Of a stretch of DNA of 64,000 nt, positions 26,253-35,070 are shown piece after piece. The position numbers were made by a program, and so were the translations under genes. Source of the DNA: Psychromonas sp. Urea-02u-13 (lineage in GTDB: Bacteria > Pseudomonadota > Gammaproteobacteria > Enterobacterales > Psychromonadaceae); assembly GCF_002835995.1 (NCBI RefSeq), contig NZ_PJBZ01000055.1, forward strand, positions 1 to 64,000, given 5' to 3'. Every line of letters begins with the position of its first letter. The stretch's first letter is position 1. The notes beneath the pieces are model-generated. The model worked only from the letters and a program-made list of their open reading frames with translations. It had not been told where the DNA came from and made no database searches.

Positions 26253-28363
26253 TGTTACGTCTTTTAAATTGCAAACTACTGACTGCTTTTTTAGCTGCCA
26301 GTAGTTTTTCTTGTTACGCCGAAACTGACGATATTCAACGTACAGAAAACATTGAGATTATTGGTCATTCATCTACTTATCAAAAACAGGAAATTGAGAT
26401 CGATTTACAACAAGTTGCGGGGGCGACCAACTTAATCAACCTTGATGCTTTTCATGGTAGCCAAAGCTCGCTGGCTAAAGTTTTAAACTATCAACCAGGC
26501 ATTGTGGTTCAGGAATTTTTTGGCGGTAATGATCAACCACGTATTAATATTCGTGGTTCTGGCATCCAAGATAATCCGGTCAATCGTGGTATTCAGTTAC
26601 TTTATGATGGCTTAGCGCTTAATCAAGCCGATGGCTCCTTTATTATTGGCTTATTAGATCCTGAACAAGCAAAATATATCTCCGTATATAGAGGCTCAAA
26701 TGCCATGCGTTATGGGGCAACGACACTAGGTGGTGCTATTAATTTGCACTCTCGTAATGCCACTAATAGCCAGCAATCACTAAAACTTGAAACGGGATCT
26801 TTTGGTTTATTTAAAGGTGCCATCGCATTAGGCAATAAACATGAAAAGTGGGATTATTACCTCAATGCAGCGCATTATCAGCAACAGGGTTTTCGTTCGC
26901 ACAGTGAAGGTGAACGTAATAATGTTGCTTTAAATATCGGCTTTACAGAGAATAACTTTGAAAATAGAAGTTATTTTAACTATACAGATAACCAATTTAA
27001 TATTCCTTTCCTGCTCACCAAAGAGCAAGCCATCAACAATCCTGAATCGGTGATGGGCGAAGGTAATACACCGATGGATAAATTATTAGACATCAATATT
27101 CGTGAGCCTCTACGAGAAAGTAAACAGTTACGACTTGCTAATAAAAGTCGCTATTTTAATGAAAACAGTCAGCACAGTTTAGGTTTATACGCAGAACAGG
27201 TTGATGATGTTTTTCGTAACCCTTTAACTCATGTGATCACTGAGAATAAAAATATTGGTTTAGATTACGCCTTTAACCACCAGCAATATAATCAACAAGA
27301 TCAAGCCACTGATTATCTATTATTTGCTTCAGCTAATGCCGGTGAGATGCCCCGCTCTTTTCATGCTATTAACCCTATTAACGGCGAACTAATGCAAGAG
27401 TTTGCCAATATTGAGCAAAATGCCAGTAATGTCACCCTGGGAGGACAAGTCAATTATCCGCTGAGCGATAACATGACTACGGTCGCCTCATTGCAATGGG
27501 TTAATAATCGTCGCGAGATTAAAGATCTTAAAAACAGTGGTGTATTAGATAGCAGTTTTTTATATACCGTGATTAACCCTAAAGTTGGATTAATCTATCA
27601 AGCCGAACAACAGCAACGCTATTTTACTAACTTGAGTGGTAGTTCTGAAGCGCCTAATTTTTGGCAACTGAGCACGGTGTCATCCAACCCGAATGACCCA
27701 CTTAACAGTTATGTATATGTTAACGATTTAAAGATGCAAACAGCAACAACCTGGGAAATTGGTACACAACAAACCTATCAAAATATTAACTGGGAATTAG
27801 CCTACTACTACTCAATTGTTGAAGATGAGCTTATCTCTGTGGTGGGTGATTTTGCCGTGAATGGTAAAACCATTAACTATCAAGGTGATACCAGCCATCA
27901 AGGTATTGAGTTTGCAGCCAACAGCCGCTATCAATCATTATTTACTGGACAAGATCAACTCATTAGCAAGTTTATCTATAACTACAGTAACTTCCGTTTT
28001 GAAGAGGGAGACTACGCAGGTAATCAGATAGCAGGTATTCCAGATCACCTTATTCAAACAGAGTTAAGTTATCTGCCTTTTGAAAGCTGGTCTGTTAGTA
28101 CCAACCTACGCTGGCAACCAAAAGATACTTGGGTTGACCATCTTAATAGTGATTCAGTAAAGCAAGATGCGTATTTCTTATTAGGCCTAAAAAGTAGTTA
28201 CCAATATCAAAAGCGATTTAAGTTATTTGTTGAACTTAATAACATCACCAATGAAACCTACCAAAGCGCCTATGTTATTCGAGGCCAAAGTGCCCCTGAA
28301 TTACCGACCTTTATTCCCGGTGCAGGGTTTAACTTCTCTGCCGGTATCTCAGTTAATTGGTAG
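26252..28363 (+). CDS. TonB-dependent outer-membrane receptor in the secreted-protein cluster
   Basis: Ligand-gated outer-membrane channel. The 703 residues show a signal peptide (1-23), a TonB box (ENIEIIGHS), a plug domain (LAKVLNYQPGIVVQEFFGGNDQPRINIRGSGIQDNP, then YISVYRGSNAMRYGATTLGGAINLHSR) and a 22-strand barrel ending in an aromatic residue (SVNW). The FRAP/NPNL signature of heme receptors is absent; the region reads SEAPNFWQLS instead, so a siderophore, ferric-citrate-like or other ligand is as likely as heme. It lies between two paralogous secreted proteins and is coupled to the first. Confidence 0.92.
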   Translation: MLRLLNCKLLTAFLAASSFSCYAETDDIQRTENIEIIGHSSTYQKQEIEIDLQQVAGATNLINLDAFHGSQSSLAKVLNYQPGIVVQEFFGGNDQPRINIRGSGIQDNPVNRGIQLLYDGLALNQADGSFIIGLLDPEQAKYISVYRGSNAMRYGATTLGGAINLHSRNATNSQQSLKLETGSFGLFKGAIALGNKHEKWDYYLNAAHYQQQGFRSHSEGERNNVALNIGFTENNFENRSYFNYTDNQFNIPFLLTKEQAINNPESVMGEGNTPMDKLLDINIREPLRESKQLRLANKSRYFNENSQHSLGLYAEQVDDVFRNPLTHVITENKNIGLDYAFNHQQYNQQDQATDYLLFASANAGEMPRSFHAINPINGELMQEFANIEQNASNVTLGGQVNYPLSDNMTTVASLQWVNNRREIKDLKNSGVLDSSFLYTVINPKVGLIYQAEQQQRYFTNLSGSSEAPNFWQLSTVSSNPNDPLNSYVYVNDLKMQTATTWEIGTQQTYQNINWELAYYYSIVEDELISVVGDFAVNGKTINYQGDTSHQGIEFAANSRYQSLFTGQDQLISKFIYNYSNFRFEEGDYAGNQIAGIPDHLIQTELSYLPFESWSVSTNLRWQPKDTWVDHLNSDSVKQDAYFLLGLKSSYQYQKRFKLFVELNNITNETYQSAYVIRGQSAPELPTFIPGAGFNFSAGISVNW

Positions 28364-28384
28364 TTCATTTATATGGAAATTTAT

Positions 28385-29698
28385 ATGTTTAAAAAACCAA
28401 GCCTTTGTTGCTTAGTCGCATTATTAAACCTATTTACAGGTCAATCTCACCTGGTAGCACAGACACTCGATCCCGCCAACCTAACGGGGGTCTATGTCGG
28501 GGATTACCAGCTTATTATGCGTGCAGCACCAACTGGTGCCATTTTGGGAAAAAGTGTGCAACGTGCGAAATGGCGTTGGGATTTTGATAACAATTCAGCC
28601 ACTATCGCAGGTAATACCTTGTCAGTGGGTTTCAATTACGCATTACATGATGTTGAAGATGCCAGCATCGATAATGATATTCTCTACTTTGATAATAACG
28701 GCGATGGTACCTATCGTCTTTATTATTCCCTGCAAATCTATCACCCCGGTTTAGGCAACCCAATGGCGAGCACATCAACGACTTTTAGAATAACCACGGC
28801 CAATAATCAGCTGCAAATAAATACCATTGATGCAGAAGAACCCGAGCTTGATGGCATTATTGGCACAAAAATAACCAATGTTTTTCCGTTAACCATTGAA
28901 CCTGATTTACAAGGCGTTGCAGTGCAAGCATTAGTCGATTCAAATAATGATGGATTGACCGACCAGATAGCACTCACCTTAGGCCTTGATCCGAGCAATA
29001 ATGATAGCGACCAAGATGGGCTGGATAATATAAGTGAAATTGGTGCTGATGTTAACACGCCTCTAGACAGTGATAACGATGGCATTATTGATGCACTTGA
29101 ATTCTCTGAATATGCGTTTAATGCACAAGTAGGAAAAGCATTAACACTTATTTCCGGCGACTATGTTAACCTAACAAGTTCATCAACTTGGGCACTAACT
29201 GCCATTATGGCAGGTAGCATGCAGCATAAAGTTGATAATCTAGAAAACATTAACGATATCGTTAATACTGACTCAACGCTTGGCGACCCAGGTCTTGATT
29301 ATAACTATGGTAATATTAGCTTCACTAGCTATCAGATTGAATCGGACAACAGAGCAACAAACACAACAATTACACTTAACTTTTCGACGCCTTTACCAGA
29401 TAAATTACTCTTGTATAGCATTCAACCAGACAGTGAAAATGGCAGTTACCATTTACTGGCAGCGGAAACATGGCAACGCATTGATAACAAGAGCATTGTT
29501 ATTACTATGAGTGATGGAGGTATCTCAGACATTGATCAAATTATCAATGGCAGAGTATCCCTCTCTATCGCAATCACAGGTAATAACCTCGGTGGCATTC
29601 AACGCGATGAGAATAGCAGCGCAGGTAGCTTTAGTTGGTTGCTGATTTTAATGTTGTTAAGCCTTAACCTGCGTGTTTATCAACGAAGGGGTAATTAA
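28385..29698 (+). CDS. Secreted paralogue 3 with calcium-type repeats and GlyGly-CTERM-like tail
   Basis: Built like paralogue 2: signal peptide, shared domain (GVYVGDYQL, WRWDFDN, YFDNNGDGTYRLYY, ASTSTTFRI, ELDGIIGTKITNVFP), acidic repeats (DSNNDGLTDQ, NDSDQDGLDN, DSDNDGIIDALE), a C-terminal beta-rich domain, and a tail SSAGSFSWLLILMLLSLNLRVYQRR of GlyGly-CTERM type. The N terminus may begin at 28373 or 28385; the second leaves a better-shaped signal peptide (MFKKPSLCCLVALLNLF). The gene starts 9-21 bp after the receptor stop and is in the same operon. Confidence 0.85.
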   Translation: MFKKPSLCCLVALLNLFTGQSHLVAQTLDPANLTGVYVGDYQLIMRAAPTGAILGKSVQRAKWRWDFDNNSATIAGNTLSVGFNYALHDVEDASIDNDILYFDNNGDGTYRLYYSLQIYHPGLGNPMASTSTTFRITTANNQLQINTIDAEEPELDGIIGTKITNVFPLTIEPDLQGVAVQALVDSNNDGLTDQIALTLGLDPSNNDSDQDGLDNISEIGADVNTPLDSDNDGIIDALEFSEYAFNAQVGKALTLISGDYVNLTSSSTWALTAIMAGSMQHKVDNLENINDIVNTDSTLGDPGLDYNYGNISFTSYQIESDNRATNTTITLNFSTPLPDKLLLYSIQPDSENGSYHLLAAETWQRIDNKSIVITMSDGGISDIDQIINGRVSLSIAITGNNLGGIQRDENSSAGSFSWLLILMLLSLNLRVYQRRGN

Positions 29699-29832
29699 CC
29701 GCCATAAACGCGTTATAAAATTATCCAGCATATCGGCTTATCTTAGATTAAAAGTGACTGATAGCATCATAACCAACCTCATACAAAGTAAAAATAAACA
29801 CCATTAATTAACAACATTATTAAGGATAAATA

Positions 29833-31797
29833 ATGAAAGCAATCAATAAAACAGTACAGAGAGTACTCTTCAGCATCAGTGGCTTAGCATTTTCTGGTAA
29901 CCTAATGTCTACAGAAAAAGCGATTGTTAATGATAATACGGCTAGCCAGGCCACATCAGAAATAGACCTCAATATCGTAAAGATTAGAAACAAAAAAATG
30001 GGCAACAATTTTTGCTTCAATGTAAATAATAATGGCGAGGATCTCTCCTTTATACGATGTGCAGATTCTGAAAGTCAAAAGTGGTACTTTTCAGAAAATG
30101 GAACTATTCGGAACTTATCTGATACTTCAAAGTGCTTAACAACACTGGATTCAACGAATACAGAAAGCACTGTAAAATATGGTGTATGCGACGATAATGC
30201 GATTAACAGCAAACAGGCTTGGTTTATTAACCGTAACGTTGACGGCAGCATAAGCATAAAAAATAAATACGCTAGCGAATTAGCACCTAATAATACATTA
30301 AGTGCAGATCTTTCCAGTCAGACTGTCACTATGTCTATCCCTAATACAGCGCAACAAAGTAAATGGTCATTATCAAAGCCACTTTACCAAACATTAACAA
30401 ATTCAGCATCGGAACAAAACACCTGCTTAAGCCTTTCAACAAATGGAATTGATGTCACTTTTTTACCCTGTAACGGAGATTCGAAACAGAATTGGCACTT
30501 TTCTAATAATGGTTATATTCGTAATCAATCCCAAAAAACAAAATGTCTGAAGTCAGATAACGGTCGAAAGGTTAATTATGGTGCTTGCAGTGGTAGCGGA
30601 TTTACTTCGCAACGAATTTGGTTTGTCGCGACTAAAGCAGGTGGTAGCTTAGAGCTACAAAATAAATTTAATAACGATCTTAAACATAATGAAACGCTTA
30701 ATTTTAATGCCGGTAACAATAGTGTTCATATGTCTAAATCTGCTAATAATGAAGCGCAATGGCATTACACTGGCATACTGCCTGAAACATCAATTCCAGT
30801 GTTAGGCAATAAAACCGTATTACTCATGGCAACACATTTCAATGGTTTTACCCCAGCATCCCCCGCGCCTATAAAGAAAGCAGTTTTTGGAGATGGAGAC
30901 GACTATGCTTCTTTAAAGCATTACTTAAAAATTGCATCTAAAGGAAAATTAAGCATCACTGGTACTTTTTTGAGTGGCATTAATTTAGGCGTTCAACCCA
31001 CTTCTTGTGGCAAAGCTCAGTCAGAAGAAATGCGAACTAAAGCGCGTAATGCAGCCAGAAAAGCAGGTGTTGAGCCTAATGACTTTGATTATCTATTTGT
31101 TGATATATCAAACACCAAATCATGTACATGGGCCGGATTAGCATCAAAACCAGGCAATTGGATACTGAGTAATGCATCGGGTCATAAAGTCTGGATGTGG
31201 TCTCACGAATTTGGCCATAACTTAGGTTACGAGCACTCTAAAACAGTACTTAACTGCTTGATGAAGAATGACATCGTTCAACTTAATGGTTTTTGTACTA
31301 TTGGTGGTGGCGCTGATCCGACAGATACAATGGGCGGTGGAGGTAAAAAAATATTCCCTATCAATTACCAAACATTTTCAGGTTGGTCTGACTTTATGGA
31401 AGTTCCCTTTATAAAAGAGATAGGGACTTACAAGCTAACTCCTTTATGGAAAGACGATGAAACAGGTAGTCAGAGTTATAGAATAAAACGCCATGATGGT
31501 TCTGAACTAACCCTTGAATTTAGACGTTCTCAACAAGGGTTTGATGCTTGGCCAGAGGATAGCCCTTTTATTAATGGTGTTATCGTCAGGGTGACAAAAA
31601 CATCAAATAATACAATTACTAATTACTTAGTTGATGCGACACCAGATAGCCCAGGAAATACCGATGATGCACCACTGATGCCAGGTCATTCTTTATATGA
31701 TGCGTTATCTGGTTATACGATTGCAGTCATTTCAGCCGACAAAACAGGCGCAGTGATTAAAGTAACTCAAGGCGAGAATGTTTTACCTGTAGAGTGA
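29833..31797 (+). CDS. Secreted zinc metalloprotease with two ricin-type lectin domains
   Basis: The 654 residues run: signal sequence (about 1-25), two ricin-B-like beta-trefoil segments (about 45-185 and 190-312, each with Cys pairs and Q-x-W motifs such as SQKWYF and KQNWHF), then a metalloprotease with HEFGHNLGYEH at 458-468. That is the HExxHxxGxxH zinc site of the metzincins, closest to the gametolysin (M11) style, with a Met-turn candidate in DPTDTMGGGGK. It probably binds glycans and cuts surface or host glycoproteins; release of heme from proteins would suit the island but is inference. AAGGA precedes the ATG. Confidence 0.88.
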   Translation: MKAINKTVQRVLFSISGLAFSGNLMSTEKAIVNDNTASQATSEIDLNIVKIRNKKMGNNFCFNVNNNGEDLSFIRCADSESQKWYFSENGTIRNLSDTSKCLTTLDSTNTESTVKYGVCDDNAINSKQAWFINRNVDGSISIKNKYASELAPNNTLSADLSSQTVTMSIPNTAQQSKWSLSKPLYQTLTNSASEQNTCLSLSTNGIDVTFLPCNGDSKQNWHFSNNGYIRNQSQKTKCLKSDNGRKVNYGACSGSGFTSQRIWFVATKAGGSLELQNKFNNDLKHNETLNFNAGNNSVHMSKSANNEAQWHYTGILPETSIPVLGNKTVLLMATHFNGFTPASPAPIKKAVFGDGDDYASLKHYLKIASKGKLSITGTFLSGINLGVQPTSCGKAQSEEMRTKARNAARKAGVEPNDFDYLFVDISNTKSCTWAGLASKPGNWILSNASGHKVWMWSHEFGHNLGYEHSKTVLNCLMKNDIVQLNGFCTIGGGADPTDTMGGGGKKIFPINYQTFSGWSDFMEVPFIKEIGTYKLTPLWKDDETGSQSYRIKRHDGSELTLEFRRSQQGFDAWPEDSPFINGVIVRVTKTSNNTITNYLVDATPDSPGNTDDAPLMPGHSLYDALSGYTIAVISADKTGAVIKVTQGENVLPVE

Positions 31798-31866
31798 TCA
31801 GCTAAAGTAATTTAAACGTAGTGCTTTTATTAAAAAACGCCTACCAACGACAAATAATTAACCACC

Positions 31867-31897
31867 ATAGAGGGTTTGCTATAAACCCTCTATTTTT
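31867..31897 (+). terminator. Intrinsic terminator after the lectin-protease gene
   Basis: ATAGAGGGTTT (31867-31877) pairs with AAACCCTCTAT (31883-31893) around a five-base loop, followed by five Ts. It lies 70 bp after the protease stop codon. Part of it also resembles the end of the ABC exporter gene (see findings). Confidence 0.85.
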
Positions 31898-31914
31898 ACT
31901 CACATTCATATATT

Positions 31915-33189
31915 TTATAATTGGTATAACGCAGCTTGCATTTCTAGGTCGCGATGCTGTAAATAATCTTCAATTTTATATTTAAGACAGATATCAGGAA
32001 TAATGCCTCGCCCTTTAGTTTGCCTTTTTACTGGCGTAGAAAAACCAAAACGTGGTAGATTAATACCAATATCAGTATTACTTAAACGAGTTATTTTTGA
32101 GCGATCGTTACAGATATAACCACCTCCTGATTCTTGCCCGATTAAAGTGCCACGGTTTTGATCAACAAGATGCGATAACAGATGCCCCGTGGTAGAAAAC
32201 CCTAAGCCATCAATCAAAATAACTAATTTTCCATTAAAGGCATTTTTATTTATCTGACTTTGCTGCGTTAATGGCGAATAAGTTCCGGTTACATCATGGT
32301 TAAAATACTGAAATGGAGAAAGAAGCAGATAGGTTAATAATAGCTTTCCTGCATTAGGATCTCCTCCACCATTACCACGAACATCCAAGATAAGATTCTC
32401 GATACCTTTCTTTTTTAACTCATCAAAAAAGAAACTAAGCTCGTCACTAAACACTTTAAATTGGGCTTGCTGATAAGTATAAAAATTGGGAATAGTTAAA
32501 ATTGCATGATTCTTTTGAAAATTAAATGAGAGTGGTTGTTGATTAAAGGCTAAAGGAACATATGCCTCAGGTGCGATAACCGTTTCAAACAACTGCTCGC
32601 TATAAGGGTTTGAATAAGTCACATTAAACTCTTCAGGGGAAGCAATAAAAACATAATAAGCAATTTTAAAAGATCCTGAATGTAATGAATAAGATCCACA
32701 TTCAGAATTTAACTTCGCTTGCTTAGCAATTTTATTAGTACCGTCACTGGTGGATGTATTAACTATTTGTTCAATAATATCAGTAATTTTTTGACCATTA
32801 ATGCAATGAATCCTGGATCCTTTTTGAAGATTTAAGCTAGGCAAACTATTCATGACATAGACTGCCTGATCGACAACTTTGACATTAAGTGGTAACACAT
32901 TGCCATTGCGCGCAGAGTTCGCCTCTTGCTCTGATGAATAGAGAATATAAGTATGCCCACAGTGCATTTTTCCAACCACTGGTGCAATGATTTTAAAGAA
33001 ATCATATTCGCTCATCTCTGCCACTTTATCTCGTTGCAGTAAACAAACACGTTCAAACTCACAAAGGTTAGTAAATGTTTTTGGATGCTGAGTTTTGAAG
33101 GCAGTGACTAATTGATCAAAGTCGGCCAGCAACTGCTCTTTTTTATAGAGATCTGTATCCAGACCTCTTTGTTTCACTATGGATGGCAA
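31915..33189 (-). CDS. S41-family peptidase, no visible signal peptide
   Basis: Tail-specific-protease (S41) domain: LDVRGNGGGDPNAGKLLLTYLL, then KLVILIDGLGFSTTGHLLSHLVDQ with the likely catalytic serine, then GTLIGQESGGG. The N-terminal 130 residues look like the S41 helical/beta lead-in. Length is 424 residues. The start is a TTG at 33189, or a GTG four codons later; neither has a strong ribosome-binding site and no signal peptide is encoded, so it is either cytosolic or N-terminally shortened. It begins six bases after the ABC exporter stop, so the two are an operon and may work on the same peptide. Confidence 0.82.
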   Translation of the reverse strand: MPSIVKQRGLDTDLYKKEQLLADFDQLVTAFKTQHPKTFTNLCEFERVCLLQRDKVAEMSEYDFFKIIAPVVGKMHCGHTYILYSSEQEANSARNGNVLPLNVKVVDQAVYVMNSLPSLNLQKGSRIHCINGQKITDIIEQIVNTSTSDGTNKIAKQAKLNSECGSYSLHSGSFKIAYYVFIASPEEFNVTYSNPYSEQLFETVIAPEAYVPLAFNQQPLSFNFQKNHAILTIPNFYTYQQAQFKVFSDELSFFFDELKKKGIENLILDVRGNGGGDPNAGKLLLTYLLLSPFQYFNHDVTGTYSPLTQQSQINKNAFNGKLVILIDGLGFSTTGHLLSHLVDQNRGTLIGQESGGGYICNDRSKITRLSNTDIGINLPRFGFSTPVKRQTKGRGIIPDICLKYKIEDYLQHRDLEMQAALYQL

Positions 33190-33194
33190 ATTAA

Positions 33195-34964
33195 TCAGCC
33201 ACCATAAAGGGTTTGATATAACCCCTCTTGTTTGACTAGATCACTGTGGTTACCCGATTGCGCTAAACAACCATCTTCTAATACATAAATGATATCTGCT
33301 TGCTTTACCGCTGAAAGACGATGCGCCACAATTAAAGTGGTTCTGCCCGCTAAGAAGGTTTGCATCGCGGTATGCAGTTTGCGCTCAGTGCTCGTATCAA
33401 GCGCCGAAGTTGCTTCATCTAAAATGACCAATTTAGGATTGCTTAATACCATACGGGCGATAGCAACACGTTGTCGTTGTCCACCAGAAAGGCGTACACC
33501 ATGTCGTCCTAATTGTGTGTCTAAACCTTCATTTAACTGGACTTTTACATCCGCTAACTGGGCAATCTCTAATGCATTCCATAACAGTTCATCAGTGTAA
33601 GTGGCACCCAATGACAAGTTTTCTCGTAAGCTCCCGTTAAACAAAATAGGTTGTTGTAGCACCACTGAAATATTGGTTCGAATGAGATCTAATCCAATCT
33701 CTTTATGACTCACACCATTAAATAAAATGTCCCCACTACTAATAGGATATAAGCCCAATAACAGCTGTATTAATGTCGATTTACCACCGCCACTTGCGCC
33801 AACTAAGGCGACTTTTTTACCCGCAGGCAGGGTTAAACAGAGATCTTTTAAGACATGATCTTTACCCGAATAAGCAAAGTTTACATTTTTAATCTCAACC
33901 GAAATCGTGCTTTTATCTTTAAAAGGGTCAATTTTACTGATATGTTTTTGCTCTTCATCCACCGCCAATAAAGTATTAATACGTTTGATTGCCGCCGATG
34001 CGCTATACCAAGAAAACTGGATGCTCAGTAGCTCTTGCACCGGTGATAACATAAACCACAGGTAACCAAATACGGCAAACATTTGTCCAATACTTAAATC
34101 ACTAAACAAAACTAATAACATAGCAACCGCGCGAAACAGCTCAAAGCCCACTAAAAACAGTAAAAATGAAAGTCGATTGGCAGCTTCTGATTGCCATGCG
34201 TATTTATCCGCGCTGACTTTAATATCATCACAGTCATTTTTAAGTTTGTCTAAAAAGCTTTTTTCTCGATGCCCTGCGCGTAGCTGGTAAATCATGTCCA
34301 GCGTTTCAATTAGACGATTTTGAAAAGATTCAAAAGCTTGGTTTTCTTTCTTTTTAAGGCGCTGTACACGGCTACCGAGCATTCTTGAAAGCATGGCAAT
34401 AACCGGATTTAATAGTAGAATAAACAACCCTAAGCGCCAATCAATCCACAGTAAAATAACCGCCGTACCAATAATGGTTAATAGACTGACTAAGAAACGA
34501 CTGACGGTGCCACCAATAAATTTATCAATGGTTTCAACGTCGGTAATAATGTGCGCGTTAATGCCACCTGTGCCACGTAACTCGTATTCTGCAATGCTAA
34601 TACGGCCTAGTTTTTCCAATAATACATGGCGAATTTGGCAGGTAATACGTTTAGAAATAAGAATAAATTGACGGCTCTGCCAGACACTTAAAAATAGTGA
34701 GCTGATACGCATCAACACCACACAAGCAAAGATAGTGACAATATAAAAGGCGGGTTGTTGCCAAGCCAGTGGCAACCATTGATTCATAAAATCGATGCCC
34801 ATTGCAGGCTGGTTTAAAAGCACTTCATCGACCATTAATGGCATTAATAATGGAATTGGCACGCTCACCAATGTAGCGGCAATGGCGATAATATTAGCGA
34901 GAACTAATCGTTTTTTGTCTTTTTTAGCTTCGCTAACTAACCAAGCCCAATTTATACTTTTCAT
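33195..34964 (-). CDS. ABC exporter, fused membrane and ATPase domains
   Basis: Half-size ABC exporter of the MsbA/LmrA type. The 589 residues contain six membrane spans (about 18-300) and an ATPase with Walker A GASGGGKST, signature LSGGQRQRVAIARM, Walker B LVILDEATSALD and H-loop IVAHRLS. No N-terminal C39 peptidase domain is present. Its neighbour is an S41 peptidase, which suggests export of a processed peptide or small molecule, but no precursor gene was found. It is on the strand opposite the protease gene and follows the HmuY operon after a strong terminator. Confidence 0.88.
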   Translation of the reverse strand: MKSINWAWLVSEAKKDKKRLVLANIIAIAATLVSVPIPLLMPLMVDEVLLNQPAMGIDFMNQWLPLAWQQPAFYIVTIFACVVLMRISSLFLSVWQSRQFILISKRITCQIRHVLLEKLGRISIAEYELRGTGGINAHIITDVETIDKFIGGTVSRFLVSLLTIIGTAVILLWIDWRLGLFILLLNPVIAMLSRMLGSRVQRLKKKENQAFESFQNRLIETLDMIYQLRAGHREKSFLDKLKNDCDDIKVSADKYAWQSEAANRLSFLLFLVGFELFRAVAMLLVLFSDLSIGQMFAVFGYLWFMLSPVQELLSIQFSWYSASAAIKRINTLLAVDEEQKHISKIDPFKDKSTISVEIKNVNFAYSGKDHVLKDLCLTLPAGKKVALVGASGGGKSTLIQLLLGLYPISSGDILFNGVSHKEIGLDLIRTNISVVLQQPILFNGSLRENLSLGATYTDELLWNALEIAQLADVKVQLNEGLDTQLGRHGVRLSGGQRQRVAIARMVLSNPKLVILDEATSALDTSTERKLHTAMQTFLAGRTTLIVAHRLSAVKQADIIYVLEDGCLAQSGNHSDLVKQEGLYQTLYGG

Positions 34965-34982
34965 GCTTAACCCTTAAAACCT

Positions 34983-35016
34983 AAAAACCGCGCAGATAAA
35001 AGTTATCTGCGCGGTT
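34983..35016 (-). terminator. Intrinsic terminator downstream of the HmuY-like gene
   Basis: AACCGCGCAGATAA (34986-34999) pairs perfectly over 14 bp with TTATCTGCGCGGTT (35003-35016). On the reverse strand the stem is followed by TTTTTAG, so it ends the receptor-HmuY transcript before the ABC exporter gene. Confidence 0.88.
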
Positions 35017-35070
35017 CATTGTAAACCTAATTGTATTGTAACTAACTAGTATCTATTCACTTTTAGTAAA

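Noticed and set aside
26252-28363. Heme receptor call for the TonB receptor in the secreted-protein cluster
   Set aside because: The FRAP/NPNL signature is missing, so the ligand is left open.
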